Assembly: GCA_009784445.1 (NCBI GenBank) | Contig: WRBQ01000003.1 | Coordinates: 51,821 to 115,820 of the forward strand | Reading direction: 5' to 3' | From: Oscillospiraceae bacterium | Lineage (GTDB): Bacteria > Bacillota > Clostridia > Oscillospirales > Acutalibacteraceae | DNA: 64,000 nucleotides | In this document: piece after piece, positions 7,381 through 15,768 of the stretch | Layout of the letters: every line of letters begins with the position of its first letter | Position numbering within the stretch: the first letter of the stretch is position 1 | The notes under the pieces: generated by a model | The model's input: only the letters and a program-made list of their open reading frames with translations | Database searches by the model: none | What the model was told of the DNA's origin: nothing | Position numbers and translations under genes: made by a program

Positions 7381-7409
7381 TTTACTTTCGCCGCAAAGTG
7401 TGCTATACT
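7381..7409 (+). promoter_or_regulatory. Promoter of the WG-repeat gene
   Basis: TTTACT (7381-7386), 17 bases and TATACT (7404-7409) form a moderate sigma-A promoter. Immediately upstream, GTTAC-AACTTT-GTAAC (7366-7380) is a small palindrome containing the same TGTAAC found before the ECF sigma gene, so this gene could also belong to the ECF regulon. Confidence 0.5.
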
Positions 7410-7430
7410 GGTGGCATGGAGGGCTTTATG

Positions 7431-8255
7431 ATGAAAAAACACGTGCTGATTATCATCGCTGCAGTGCTGGCTGTTGTGCTGCTTGGGCTTACTGCGCTGT
7501 TGGTTGTGCCTATGCTCGCCAATCGCACTGTTGTTGAAGAAAACTACGAAACCACAACAACGGAATACACCACCACAGATGAATACACCACAACCGAAAT
7601 TGCCACAACGGTGCAATTACCCCCGCCTGTGACAATCAACGGCGTGGTGTGGCGGGTTGCGCCAACGTTGGAATTGGGGCATGTACGAAACTGCTGTGGC
7701 GTTTTTGTTAACCCGATGAACATGCGTATTGATTCTATTACTGGTGAAGTAGGCGAATGGGGCTGTGGTGACCATGGCGGCGGTGGCGGCAGCGATCGTT
7801 GGATTGACCCTGACCAACGCATCATTGGGCATGGCAGAGAAAGCCACAGTTATGATGGCATGGATTGGGTCAACTTTAATGAAACGAATACATGGCTAGC
7901 AGACGGGCTTTTTTTAGCACGGCGCGTTGATTTTTCGCTGTTTGTTGAGGAAAACTTCCGCGGGGACCAGGGCAACTTTGGCTTGCCAGCTGAGGCCTTT
8001 GGCGAACCATGGGCATTGGTGCACAATGCTACTTTAGTGACTGATTTCATTTTTGATAACCCGGGTTGGGATAGAGATTTGGGCATCATCGCCGTGCAAC
8101 AAGGCGAACAGTGGGGCATTCTAAACTACATTGGCGCCATTGTCATCCCTCTGCAATTCCAAAACATTGTACTTATCGACCAACACACCGCCTTCGCCCG
8201 CCACAATGGCCGCTACGGCATCCTGGATATTACCGCAACAGCAGCGAATTTTTAG
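7431..8255 (+). CDS. Membrane-anchored WG-repeat protein
   Basis: The protein starts MKKHVLIIIAAVLAVVLLGL, a signal anchor or uncleaved signal peptide, followed by a Thr/Tyr-rich linker with TTTTEYTTTDEYTTTE-type repeats (about residues 32-55), which suggests a surface-exposed spacer. The C-terminal 45 residues hold one WG (KWG) repeat and the start of another: GEQWGILNYIGAIVIPLQF and NGRYGILDI. WG-repeat domains are usually found on secreted or lipid-anchored Firmicutes proteins; ligands are mostly unknown. Start ATG 7431 sits eight bases after GGAGG (7418-7422); ATG 7428 is an equal alternative. A strong terminator follows, so it is monocistronic. It may be a target of the adjacent ECF system. 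Confidence 0.75.
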   Translation: MKKHVLIIIAAVLAVVLLGLTALLVVPMLANRTVVEENYETTTTEYTTTDEYTTTEIATTVQLPPPVTINGVVWRVAPTLELGHVRNCCGVFVNPMNMRIDSITGEVGEWGCGDHGGGGGSDRWIDPDQRIIGHGRESHSYDGMDWVNFNETNTWLADGLFLARRVDFSLFVEENFRGDQGNFGLPAEAFGEPWALVHNATLVTDFIFDNPGWDRDLGIIAVQQGEQWGILNYIGAIVIPLQFQNIVLIDQHTAFARHNGRYGILDITATAANF

Positions 8256-8276
8256 TCATGCAATGAGATATAAGCG

Positions 8277-8304
8277 AAAACCCGAGAACTTCTCGGGTTT
8301 TTTT
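8277..8304 (+). terminator. Rho-independent terminator
   Basis: CCCGAGAA-C-TTCTCGGG (8281-8297) preceded by AAAA and followed by seven T residues, 25 bases after the WG-repeat gene. Confidence 0.92.
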
Positions 8305-8324
8305 GTGCTTTTCACAACTAAAGC

Positions 8325-8353
8325 TTGCAATGTGCGTTTGTTTGTGTTATAAT
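8325..8353 (+). promoter_or_regulatory. Sigma-A promoter
   Basis: TTGCAA (8325-8330), 17 bases and perfect TATAAT (8348-8353). It lies 33 bases before the start codon at 8386 and may also read into gyrB. Confidence 0.85.
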
Positions 8354-8385
8354 AGTAATGTTATAAACACGCGAAAGGAAAGCTT

Positions 8386-9243
8386 ATGCTTAGTGAAACC
8401 ACCGCCCTGCAGGCGCTAACCAAAACCATGCTGCCCGCGCTGCAAAAAGCCGGGTTTGCCCAACAAAAATCAACCGAAACCAACACCGCCGTGTTCAGCG
8501 GCGAAGAGGGCGTTTTGCACCTTGTGCTGGCCGACGACCGCGTGACGCTTGAACACAGCGACGACGCAGACGGCGAGTTCACCAACCTCAGTGCTGGCCT
8601 GCTGGAGCTTAGCTCCGCCACCGACCGCGACCTGAATTTTTGGGGCGGTGTACTTGCGGAGAATATTACGCGAAAATTCAACAAAGAAAGCTACAAACCC
8701 TCCGCCGCAGGCAAAAAACCGCCGCCCAAAAGCATCAGCAAAAGTGCCATCAAAAAGGGCGATGCCTACTACGACACCCTTGCGCTGGGCAACAGCTTCA
8801 CGGGCATTTACCCTGACTTGCGTGCGGAGTTCAAAGACAATTACGAACACTATGGTGAGTTTTTGGCCGACGAATTTTTCTGCAAATGCGGCACAGCTGC
8901 TGTGCTGCAAAGCTTGCAACAAAACGATAAAGTGCAGCTCAAGCGCGTGTTTAATCTGTTCAACGATGTCTACGAAAACGGCATGAACGAAGCGCAAAGC
9001 ACAGTTTGTGTCACCATCTTGGGCAGCTTTTCGGCCGTGCAACTGGCCGACTGCCTAGACTATCTGAGTGATGACCTGCGCCCTGTGGCCGTGCAGGTGA
9101 ACAAATACCTGTGCAGCTCCGCTGGCAAAAACGCCTGCAAACGTTTGGAACACCCGCCCATCTATCGCCCCAAAAAAGAGAAAAAACCGGGCATGCTGCA
9201 ACAGCTGATGAGCGGGCAAGTGCCAGGGCAACAGCCCAAGTAA
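8386..9243 (+). CDS. Hypothetical cytoplasmic protein
   Basis: No function is recognised for this 285-residue protein. The first 100 residues look like a compact alpha/beta domain (acidic, with a GEEGVLHLVLADDRVTLEH strand pattern). A Lys/Pro-rich linker (KKPPPKSISKSAIKKG) follows, then a helical domain with LADEFFCKCGTAAVLQSL and FNLFNDVYENGMNEAQSTVCVTILGSF. That second domain resembles small all-helical proteins annotated only as DUFs in Firmicutes, sometimes linked to immunity functions, but I cannot name one safely. There is no signal peptide or membrane segment. It has its own promoter and an AAAGGA ribosome binding site, and precedes gyrB by 41 bases. Confidence 0.65.
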   Translation: MLSETTALQALTKTMLPALQKAGFAQQKSTETNTAVFSGEEGVLHLVLADDRVTLEHSDDADGEFTNLSAGLLELSSATDRDLNFWGGVLAENITRKFNKESYKPSAAGKKPPPKSISKSAIKKGDAYYDTLALGNSFTGIYPDLRAEFKDNYEHYGEFLADEFFCKCGTAAVLQSLQQNDKVQLKRVFNLFNDVYENGMNEAQSTVCVTILGSFSAVQLADCLDYLSDDLRPVAVQVNKYLCSSAGKNACKRLEHPPIYRPKKEKKPGMLQQLMSGQVPGQQPK

Positions 9244-9284
9244 CAATTGACAATGGCCAATGAACGGCCGTGATGGAGGTTCCC

Positions 9285-11231
9285 TTGGACGAACAAGAAC
9301 TGCAACTAAACACCGCTGTAACCGAAGTTTACGACGAAGATTCCATTCAGGTGCTTGAGGGCTTGGAGGCCGTGCGCAAACGCCCGGGCATGTATATTGG
9401 CTCAACGGGGCCGCGCGGGCTGCACCACTTGGTGTATGAAATTGTAGACAACGCCATTGACGAAGCATTGGCGGGCTTTTGCACGCAAGTGAACGTGCAA
9501 ATTCTGCCCGGCGATATCATCACCGTGCGCGACAACGGCCGCGGCATTCCCGTGGGCGTGCATGACAAAATGGGTATTCCTGCTGTGACTGTGGTGCTCA
9601 CCGTGCTGCATGCCGGCGGCAAGTTCGGCGGCAGCGGCTACAAAGTATCGGGCGGTTTGCACGGCGTGGGCAGCAGCGTGGTGAATGCGCTAAGCGAATG
9701 GCTCGAGGTCGAAGTAAGCCAAGACGGCAAGATTCATCGCCAACGCTTTGCACGCGGCGAAATTGCCACAGACCTTGAAGTAGTGGGCGAAACCGATCAA
9801 ACCGGCACACTCATCAGCTTTAAGCCCGACCCCGAGGTGTTCACCGAAACAACGGTGTATGAACTTGAGATTCTCGAGCGTCGTCTGCGTGAAAGTGCGT
9901 TTCTCAACGCAGGCCTGCGCATTACCTTGGACGACCTGCGCGATGAAGCCGCGCCCATTGAAAAAGAGTTTTGCTACGTCGGCGGCATCGCCAGCTTCGC
10001 AGAGTTCCTCAACAACAACCGCGGTCTCACCCCCTTGCACGAACAGGCCATTCATCTCACCGCTGTGGCGGGTGATAAAAGCGCCGATGTTGCGCTGCAA
10101 TACAACGACAGCTACAACGAGCTGCTGCTGAGCTTTGCCAACAACGTGAATACCAGCGACGGCGGCACGCACGTGAACGGCTTCAAGCTCGCACTCACGC
10201 GTGTGTTCAACGATTACGGCCGCAAGTTTAAGTTTCTTAAAGACAACGACAAGAATCTTTCCGGCGATGATGTTCGCGAGGGTTTGACTGCCGTGATTAG
10301 CGTCAAACTCACCGACGCACAATTTGAAGGCCAAACCAAAGGCAAACTCGGCAACACCGACATGACTAAGCTGGTCAGCGACATGGTATACACCAAGCTC
10401 ATGACCTATTTTGAAGAAAACCCCAGCGTAGCAAAAGCGATTTTCAGCAAAGCTCTTGATGCCAGCCGCGCCCGCGAAGCCGCCCGCAAAGCGCGTGACC
10501 TCGCCCGCAAAAAAGCCGGCAGCGGCGAAGGCGGCGCATTGCCCGGAAAACTGCAAGACTGCACCGAGAAAAACCCCGAAGTCACCGAGCTGTACATTGT
10601 GGAAGGTGACTCGGCAGGCGGCACGGCCAAAAAAGGCCGCGACCCGCGCTACCAAGCGATTCTTCCGCTTTGGGGCAAAATGCTCAACGTGGAAAAAGCA
10701 CGCCTAGACAAAGTCATCGGTAACGAAAAACTCATTCCCGTGGTGCTTGCTTTGGGCACCGGCATTGACGAAGACTTCAACATTGAAAAACTGCGCTACC
10801 ACAAAGTCATCATCATGGCCGACGCCGATGTGGACGGCGCACACATTCGCACGCTGCTGCTCACGTTCTTTTTCCGTTACCTGCGCCCGCTGATTGAAGA
10901 CGGCTACATCTACATCGCCCAGCCGCCGCTTTACCGCGTATCGAAAGGCCGCAAGCATTACTATGCCTTCAGCGATGCCGAGCGCGATGCCCTGCTGGCC
11001 GACATGGGTGAGGGCTGCGACATTCAGCGCTACAAAGGCCTTGGTGAAATGGACGCCGACCAAATCTGGGAGACCACCATGGACCCAAGCTTCCGCACGG
11101 TTTTGCGCGTAACGCTTGAAGACGCCCTTGCGGCGGACGAAACTTTCTCCATCCTCATGGGCGACAAAGTTGAGCCGCGCCGCGAGTTCATTGAACAAAA
11201 CGCCAAAAAAGTGAAAAACTTGGATATTTAG
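9285..11231 (+). CDS. gyrB: DNA gyrase subunit B
   Basis: GyrB is the ATPase subunit of DNA gyrase, a type IIA topoisomerase that introduces negative supercoils. The GHKL ATPase domain shows [30 protein letters not shown] and a [15 protein letters not shown] lid. The TOPRIM domain shows [10 protein letters not shown] and [20 protein letters not shown], and the C terminus ends [15 protein letters not shown]. About 648 residues is the usual length for Firmicutes GyrB. TTG 9285 is preferred because GGAGG (9275-9279) lies five bases upstream; ATG 9273 lacks a ribosome binding site. At residue 463 the motif normally reading LPL(R/K)GK is LPLWGK. gyrA follows after two unrelated genes. Confidence 0.95.
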   Translation: MDEQELQLNTAVTEVYDEDSIQVLEGLEAVRKRPGMYIGSTGPRGLHHLVYEIVDNAIDEALAGFCTQVNVQILPGDIITVRDNGRGIPVGVHDKMGIPAVTVVLTVLHAGGKFGGSGYKVSGGLHGVGSSVVNALSEWLEVEVSQDGKIHRQRFARGEIATDLEVVGETDQTGTLISFKPDPEVFTETTVYELEILERRLRESAFLNAGLRITLDDLRDEAAPIEKEFCYVGGIASFAEFLNNNRGLTPLHEQAIHLTAVAGDKSADVALQYNDSYNELLLSFANNVNTSDGGTHVNGFKLALTRVFNDYGRKFKFLKDNDKNLSGDDVREGLTAVISVKLTDAQFEGQTKGKLGNTDMTKLVSDMVYTKLMTYFEENPSVAKAIFSKALDASRAREAARKARDLARKKAGSGEGGALPGKLQDCTEKNPEVTELYIVEGDSAGGTAKKGRDPRYQAILPLWGKMLNVEKARLDKVIGNEKLIPVVLALGTGIDEDFNIEKLRYHKVIIMADADVDGAHIRTLLLTFFFRYLRPLIEDGYIYIAQPPLYRVSKGRKHYYAFSDAERDALLADMGEGCDIQRYKGLGEMDADQIWETTMDPSFRTVLRVTLEDALAADETFSILMGDKVEPRREFIEQNAKKVKNLDI

Positions 11232-11242
11232 AGGTGACTTTG

Positions 11243-11830
11243 ATGAACAGAAAAAGAATGTTTCAATATGGGATAGCTTTTGCTTTAATTACTTGCATCC
11301 TTGCCTTAACAGGCTGTTCTAGCGGCTCAAATAATGGTCTTATCATGGCGCAAATTGGACAGAGATATCAACTTGATACATGGGATATTATCGTAGAAAG
11401 TTTAACACTTGAAAACGATTTTTTGCTCAATGGAACGGACTTGGTTCTTCCGCAGGCAAGCTACACATTTTTGATTGCGTCTGTTCAAGCAACTTTGACC
11501 GGAAGTGAACCAGAAATATTTTTTCCATCAAGAGCGGATGAAGCACTGGGTCGGCATGCAGAAGATGGCATGACAATGATTAGAGGAAACTTAAATCATA
11601 CGCTTTATTTCCGAGCAGATCGAATCGTTGCAAACGGCATCGTTCTGCAAGGAAGCGGCGATTGGACAATCGCAAATACGCAATTCAATCCAGGTGAAAC
11701 AATCTCTGGGCTCGTCATATTTCAATTTCTAACGGTAGATGTTATGGATGAAGACTCAGAATTTAGAATCACAATCCACCAGCGCGGTGGAGAGCCAATT
11801 CTAAGATTTGACTTGAGAGAGTTGTTATAG
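11243..11830 (+). CDS. Putative lipoprotein, AT-rich insertion between gyrB and gyrA
   Basis: The 195-residue product begins MNRKRMFQYGIAFALITCI and has a lipobox LTGC near residue 25, so it is an exported lipoprotein. A single beta-rich domain of about 150 residues follows, with a GQRYQLDTWDIIVESL strand pattern like DUF4352-type immunoglobulin-like lipoproteins; this resemblance is tentative. Its base composition and codon choice are clearly more AT-rich than gyrB and gyrA on either side, a sign of later acquisition. ATG 11243 follows GAGGTGA (11231-11237), which itself overlaps the gyrB stop region. It probably rides on the gyrB transcript. Confidence 0.7.
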   Translation: MNRKRMFQYGIAFALITCILALTGCSSGSNNGLIMAQIGQRYQLDTWDIIVESLTLENDFLLNGTDLVLPQASYTFLIASVQATLTGSEPEIFFPSRADEALGRHAEDGMTMIRGNLNHTLYFRADRIVANGIVLQGSGDWTIANTQFNPGETISGLVIFQFLTVDVMDEDSEFRITIHQRGGEPILRFDLRELL

Positions 11831-11855
11831 ATTGTAAGGAAAGAGGTGCCCCACC

Positions 11856-12299
11856 TTGGACGTCATAAATCGCGCAAGTGAACTCATCAACGCAAAAACA
11901 GGATATGTTTGGGAAGGCTATGCCGCGCTTTCGCTGATTGACGAAAACGGCTACCCCTGCGCCGCTACCTTCGCCATCGTGAAGGCCGACGGCATCAACT
12001 GGCTCACCTTTGCCACCAGAATCAGCAGAGGCTATGCCGAGCGTATTAGCCAAAACAACAAGGCCTGTGTGTGCATCAACTCCAGCGAATATAACATCAA
12101 TCTCGTTGGCACTGTGCAGGCTTGTACTGACATTACAACCAAACAAGACATGTGGATTCCAAACACGGCGATGGAGCAGCTTTGGGATGGCCCCGATGAC
12201 CCCGACCTTCTCATTTTGCGCTTTCACACCGAGCGCTACAGCCTGTGGTTTAAGGAAGATTGGGCTTCCGCAGCGGGCAACTTGCAACAACAAGCATAA
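11856..12299 (+). CDS. Pyridoxamine 5'-phosphate oxidase family protein
   Basis: The 147-residue protein has the split-barrel flavin-binding pattern of the PNPOx/general-stress-26 family. It has an N-terminal helix (INRASELINAKTGY), strands GYAALSLIDENGYPCAATFAIV, LTFATRISRGYAERISQNNKACVCI and a late LLILRFHTERYSLWF. Members bind FMN or F420 and reduce small substrates, but the substrate is not predictable. TTG 11856 is used as start, eight bases after AAAGAGGTG; the neighbouring gyrA also starts with TTG after a similar ribosome binding site. Confidence 0.85.
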   Translation: MDVINRASELINAKTGYVWEGYAALSLIDENGYPCAATFAIVKADGINWLTFATRISRGYAERISQNNKACVCINSSEYNINLVGTVQACTDITTKQDMWIPNTAMEQLWDGPDDPDLLILRFHTERYSLWFKEDWASAAGNLQQQA

Positions 12300-12327
12300 A
12301 AAACAGTAAGCGAAAGAGGTAACCACC

Positions 12328-14823
12328 TTGGGCTTTGACGAAACCACCCTAGAACAACAAAAAATTGTAAACGTGGAAATTGCCAAGGAAATGCGCAAAA
12401 GCTTTCTTGACTACTCCATGTCGGTCATCACCGCGCGGGCACTGCCCGACGTGCGTGATGGCCTCAAACCCGTGCACCGGCGCATCCTGTTCACCATGCA
12501 CCGCAATGGCCTGATGCCCGACAAAGCCTATCGCAAATGTGCGGACACCGTTGGTGCTGTGCTGGGTAGCTATCACCCGCACGGCGATCAATCGGTATAC
12601 GACGCCATGGTGCGCTTGGCACAAGATTTCAGCATGCGCTACATGCTGGTGGACGGCCACGGCAACTTTGGCTCGGTAGATGGCGACCCACCCGCGGCTT
12701 ATCGTTACACCGAAAGCCGCCTAGCCAAGCTCGCCACCGAAATGCTCACCAACATTGAAAAAGATACCGTGGACTTCGTGCCCAACTACGACGACCGGCT
12801 CAAAGAACCCACCGTGTTGCCCGCGCGTTTTCCCAATTTGCTGGTCAATGGCTCCACCGGCATTGCCGTGGGCATGGCCACCAATATTCCACCGCACAAC
12901 TTGGGGGAAGTCATCGACGGCATTTGTTGCATGATTGACGACCCCGACTGCACTCTAGAAGACCTCATGGAGCACATCCAAGGCCCCGACTTCCCCACTG
13001 CAGGCACCATCATGGGGCGTTCGGGCATTCGCGCTGCCTATGCCACCGGCCGCGGCAAAGTGGTGACACGCGCAAAGGCCGAAATTCGCGAGAAAAAAGG
13101 TCGCTATCAAATCCATGTGAGCGAACTGCCCTACCAAGTGAACAAAGCCCGGCTGGAAAAACACATCAAAGAACTGGCCAACGAAAAGAAAATTGAAGGC
13201 GTTGCTGGCACAGACGACTTTTCGTCGCGCGGCGGCATGGACCTTGTGATTTATCTGAAACGTGATGCCAACCCGCAGGTTGTGCTCAACCAGCTGTATC
13301 AATTCACCGCCATGCAAAGCAGCTTTGGCGTGAACATGCTGGCACTGGTGAATGGCGAGCCAAAACTGCTTAATCTCAAGCAAGTGCTGCGACACTACAT
13401 CGACTTTCAAGTGCAGGTGCTCACCCGCCGCACCGAGTTTGACTTGCGTAAGGCCCGCGAGCGCGCACACATTCTCGAAGCGCTGCTGGTGGCACAAGAC
13501 AACATTGACGAAGTCATTTCAATCATCCGCTCCAGCAAATCCATTGGCGAAGCAAAAGAACGGCTGATGACACGCTTTGAGTTCGACGACATTCAGGCCA
13601 CGGCCATTGTGCAAATGCGGCTGGGGCAACTCACCGGCCTTGAACGCAGCAAACTGGAAGAAGAAATGGCACAGCTCAAGCTGCTGATTGCCGACCTCGA
13701 AGACCTGCTTGCAAACCCCACCCGCATGATGGAATTGCTTAAAGACGAACTCACACGCATTCGCGAGAAATTTGCCGATCCCCGCCGCAGCGAAATCGTG
13801 GCGATCTCCGGCGAAATGGACATCGAAGACCTCATTCCCGTGGAAGACTGCGTGTATACCATGACCAACTTGGGCTACATCAAACGCCAGCCCATTGACG
13901 TATATCAATCGCAAAAGCGCGGCGGCCGCGGCATCAAGGGCCTCACCCGCCGCGAGGAAGACGTGGTCCAGACCATGTTCACCTGCAGCACGCACGACTA
14001 CGTGATGATTTTCACCACCAAGGGGCGTGTATATCGCCTCAAGGGCTACGAAATCCCCGAAGGCGCGCGCAACGCCCGCGGCATGAACATCGTGAATATT
14101 TTGCCAGTTATGCCTGATGAGCAAGTGTCGGCGCTCATTCAGGTGAGCAAAGACGAAGCTGAAGCTGAACGCGGCGAGCACTACCTGTGTATGGTCACAC
14201 GCCGGGGCATCATCAAACGCATTGCACTGAGCGAATTCCGCAACGTGCGCAAAAACGGCGTGATCGCCCTGCACCTAGAAGATGAAGACGAACTGGCTTG
14301 GGTGCGCATGACAAATGGCAGCAACGAATTGCTCGTTGCCACGCGTGAGGGCATGGCCATCCGCTTTAGCGAAACTGACGCACGTCCTCTGGGTCGCACC
14401 GCCCGCGGCGTGAAGGCCATCACCCTTGGCCGCGAAGGCGACGCCGTGGTAGGCATGGATGTCATTGACCCCGAAAAAACTATCCTCACTGTAACTGAAA
14501 CCGGCTTTGGCCGCCGCAGCACGCCCGATAACTACCGCCTGCAATCACGCGGCGGCAAAGGGCTGATTAACTACCACTGCAGCAAGTTTGGAAAAGTGGC
14601 CGCCATGGCCGCCGTGAGCGAAGAAGAAGACCTTATCCTCATCGCTAGCGACGGTATTATCATCCGCATTCCGGCAAGGCAAATTAGCCAAAACAACCGC
14701 CCGGCCAAAGGCGTGCGTGTGATGAAAACCGCCGAAGATGAACACGTGGTCACCATGGCGCAGGTACCCAAATCTGAAGAAGAACCGCTCGAAGAAGTCC
14801 AAGAAAGCGAGGCCGACGCATGA
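12328..14823 (+). CDS. gyrA: DNA gyrase subunit A
   Basis: GyrA is the DNA cleavage and wrapping subunit of gyrase. The N-terminal winged-helix/tower domain includes [16 protein letters not shown], the quinolone region [17 protein letters not shown] and the catalytic RYTE tyrosine at residue 127. The C-terminal beta-pinwheel includes the GyrA box QKRGGRG around residue 530, which separates GyrA from ParC. Length is 831 residues, normal for the family. Residue 88, equivalent to E. coli Ser83, is Gln. The start is TTG 12328 with AGAGGTAACCACC before it. The gene overlaps the next one by four bases (ATGA), so the MgsA-like protein is translationally coupled to GyrA. Confidence 0.96.
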   Translation: MGFDETTLEQQKIVNVEIAKEMRKSFLDYSMSVITARALPDVRDGLKPVHRRILFTMHRNGLMPDKAYRKCADTVGAVLGSYHPHGDQSVYDAMVRLAQDFSMRYMLVDGHGNFGSVDGDPPAAYRYTESRLAKLATEMLTNIEKDTVDFVPNYDDRLKEPTVLPARFPNLLVNGSTGIAVGMATNIPPHNLGEVIDGICCMIDDPDCTLEDLMEHIQGPDFPTAGTIMGRSGIRAAYATGRGKVVTRAKAEIREKKGRYQIHVSELPYQVNKARLEKHIKELANEKKIEGVAGTDDFSSRGGMDLVIYLKRDANPQVVLNQLYQFTAMQSSFGVNMLALVNGEPKLLNLKQVLRHYIDFQVQVLTRRTEFDLRKARERAHILEALLVAQDNIDEVISIIRSSKSIGEAKERLMTRFEFDDIQATAIVQMRLGQLTGLERSKLEEEMAQLKLLIADLEDLLANPTRMMELLKDELTRIREKFADPRRSEIVAISGEMDIEDLIPVEDCVYTMTNLGYIKRQPIDVYQSQKRGGRGIKGLTRREEDVVQTMFTCSTHDYVMIFTTKGRVYRLKGYEIPEGARNARGMNIVNILPVMPDEQVSALIQVSKDEAEAERGEHYLCMVTRRGIIKRIALSEFRNVRKNGVIALHLEDEDELAWVRMTNGSNELLVATREGMAIRFSETDARPLGRTARGVKAITLGREGDAVVGMDVIDPEKTILTVTETGFGRRSTPDNYRLQSRGGKGLINYHCSKFGKVAAMAAVSEEEDLILIASDGIIIRIPARQISQNNRPAKGVRVMKTAEDEHVVTMAQVPKSEEEPLEEVQESEADA

Positions 14824-15233
14824 ACATTGCTCTGATTGCATCCGACACAAAAAAAGAGCTAATCAGCCATTTCTGCATTGCCTATGCGGGCGTGTTTGGC
14901 AAGCACACGCTGTTTGCCACCGGCTCCACCGGGCGCATGATTCAAGAAGCCGCTGGCTTAGAAGTGCACTTGCTGTACCCCGGCACCGGTGGGGTAGAGC
15001 AAGTGGAAAGCATGGTTTCGTGCGATGAAATTGACTTGGTGATGCTATTTCGCAATGGCTTGGGCGATTACGACAGCACCGAGGAGAACAATCTGCTGCG
15101 TCTGTGCGATGTGCACAACATCCCCGTGGCAACGAATATCGCTACCGCCGAGGCACTCATTCATGCACTGGAGCGCGGTGACTTGGACTGGCGCGAAATG
15201 CAAAAGGCTAATCGCAAGAAAATTGAGTTTTGA
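14820..15233 (+). CDS. Methylglyoxal synthase-like protein with a degenerate active site
   Basis: The 137-residue fold is that of methylglyoxal synthase: MNIALIASD opening, [10 protein letters not shown] phosphate loop, [21 protein letters not shown] and a GDLDWREM tail shared with clostridial MgsA. Active enzymes convert dihydroxyacetone phosphate to methylglyoxal. In E. coli numbering the conserved residues are His19, Asp71, Asp91, His98 and Asp101. Here the aligned positions read S (IASD), V (GGVEQ), N (FRNGL), D or S, and E, so all five appear changed, with small loop deletions. The phosphate-binding loop persists, so it may be a sensor or pseudoenzyme. The reading frame is intact and well coupled to gyrA, arguing against a decaying pseudogene. 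Confidence 0.8.
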   Translation: MNIALIASDTKKELISHFCIAYAGVFGKHTLFATGSTGRMIQEAAGLEVHLLYPGTGGVEQVESMVSCDEIDLVMLFRNGLGDYDSTEENNLLRLCDVHNIPVATNIATAEALIHALERGDLDWREMQKANRKKIEF

Positions 15234-15241
15234 GGTGACCT

Positions 15242-15508
15242 ATGCCGGTAGTATCAAGCTTTTACGGAATCATTGTGCGTATGTACCGCGAAGTTGGCGG
15301 CAAACACAACCAGCCACACATTCACGTTGAATATTCCGGCGACAAAATCGTCATTACTTTAGACGGTGAAGTGCTGGAAGGAAAAATCCCTCGTGGGAAA
15401 ATGCATTTGGTACTGGCTTGGATGGAAATCCACCGTGACGAGTTATATGCCAATTGGCAATTATTAAGCGATGGTGAAAAATTCTTCCGTATCGACCCAT
15501 TGAAGTAG
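15242..15508 (+). CDS. DUF4160 domain protein
   Basis: An 88-residue protein of the DUF4160 family: VSSFYGIIVRMY at the start, HNQPHIHVEYSGDKIVI, an EGKIPRGKMHLVLAWMEIH segment and a short helical tail. The function is unknown. It is almost always paired with a DUF2442 gene, as here (eight bases downstream), and such pairs have been proposed as toxin-antitoxin-like modules. It is preceded by GAGGTGA. Its AT content is higher than that of the surrounding housekeeping genes. Confidence 0.85.
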   Translation: MPVVSSFYGIIVRMYREVGGKHNQPHIHVEYSGDKIVITLDGEVLEGKIPRGKMHLVLAWMEIHRDELYANWQLLSDGEKFFRIDPLK

Positions 15509-15516
15509 GTACTTTT

Positions 15517-15768
15517 ATGACCAATATTCCACGCCTTACAAATATCACAACAGAAAAACCATACTTTCTTAACCTAACCTACGAAACCGGCGAAAAAAAA
15601 CGCTTTGATGTTACGCCGTATATTTCCGGCTCTTGGTTCGGTGAACTCGCCGACCCAAACTATTTTCGTGCGGTAAAAATCATTGAAAATGGCGATTATA
15701 TTGAATGGCCACGCGGCCAAGATCTTGCTCCGCATGAACTTTATGAACTCAGCGAAAGGATTAGCTAA
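15517..15768 (+). CDS. DUF2442 domain protein
   Basis: An 83-residue DUF2442-type protein. Visible features are the strand LTYETGEKKRFDVTPYISGSWFGEL, FRAVKIIENGDYIEWP and the closing GQDLAPHELYEL, a conserved end for this family. It is the partner of the preceding DUF4160 gene. No nuclease or known toxin motif can be seen, and function remains open. Its stop codon overlaps the hisS ATG by one base, so it is co-translated with a tRNA synthetase gene. Confidence 0.85.
   Translation: MTNIPRLTNITTEKPYFLNLTYETGEKKRFDVTPYISGSWFGELADPNYFRAVKIIENGDYIEWPRGQDLAPHELYELSERIS

Noticed and set aside
9690..10655. Minus-strand open frame of 321 codons inside gyrB
   Set aside because: Antisense shadow of the conserved TOPRIM/ATPase coding region, with no start signal and no recognisable domain.
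13519..14274. Minus-strand open frame of 251 codons inside gyrA
   Set aside because: Antisense to a fully conserved gyrA region; composition typical of a reverse-frame shadow.
15700..15768. T-box leader upstream of hisS
   Set aside because: hisS overlaps the preceding gene by one base and there is no untranslated leader.
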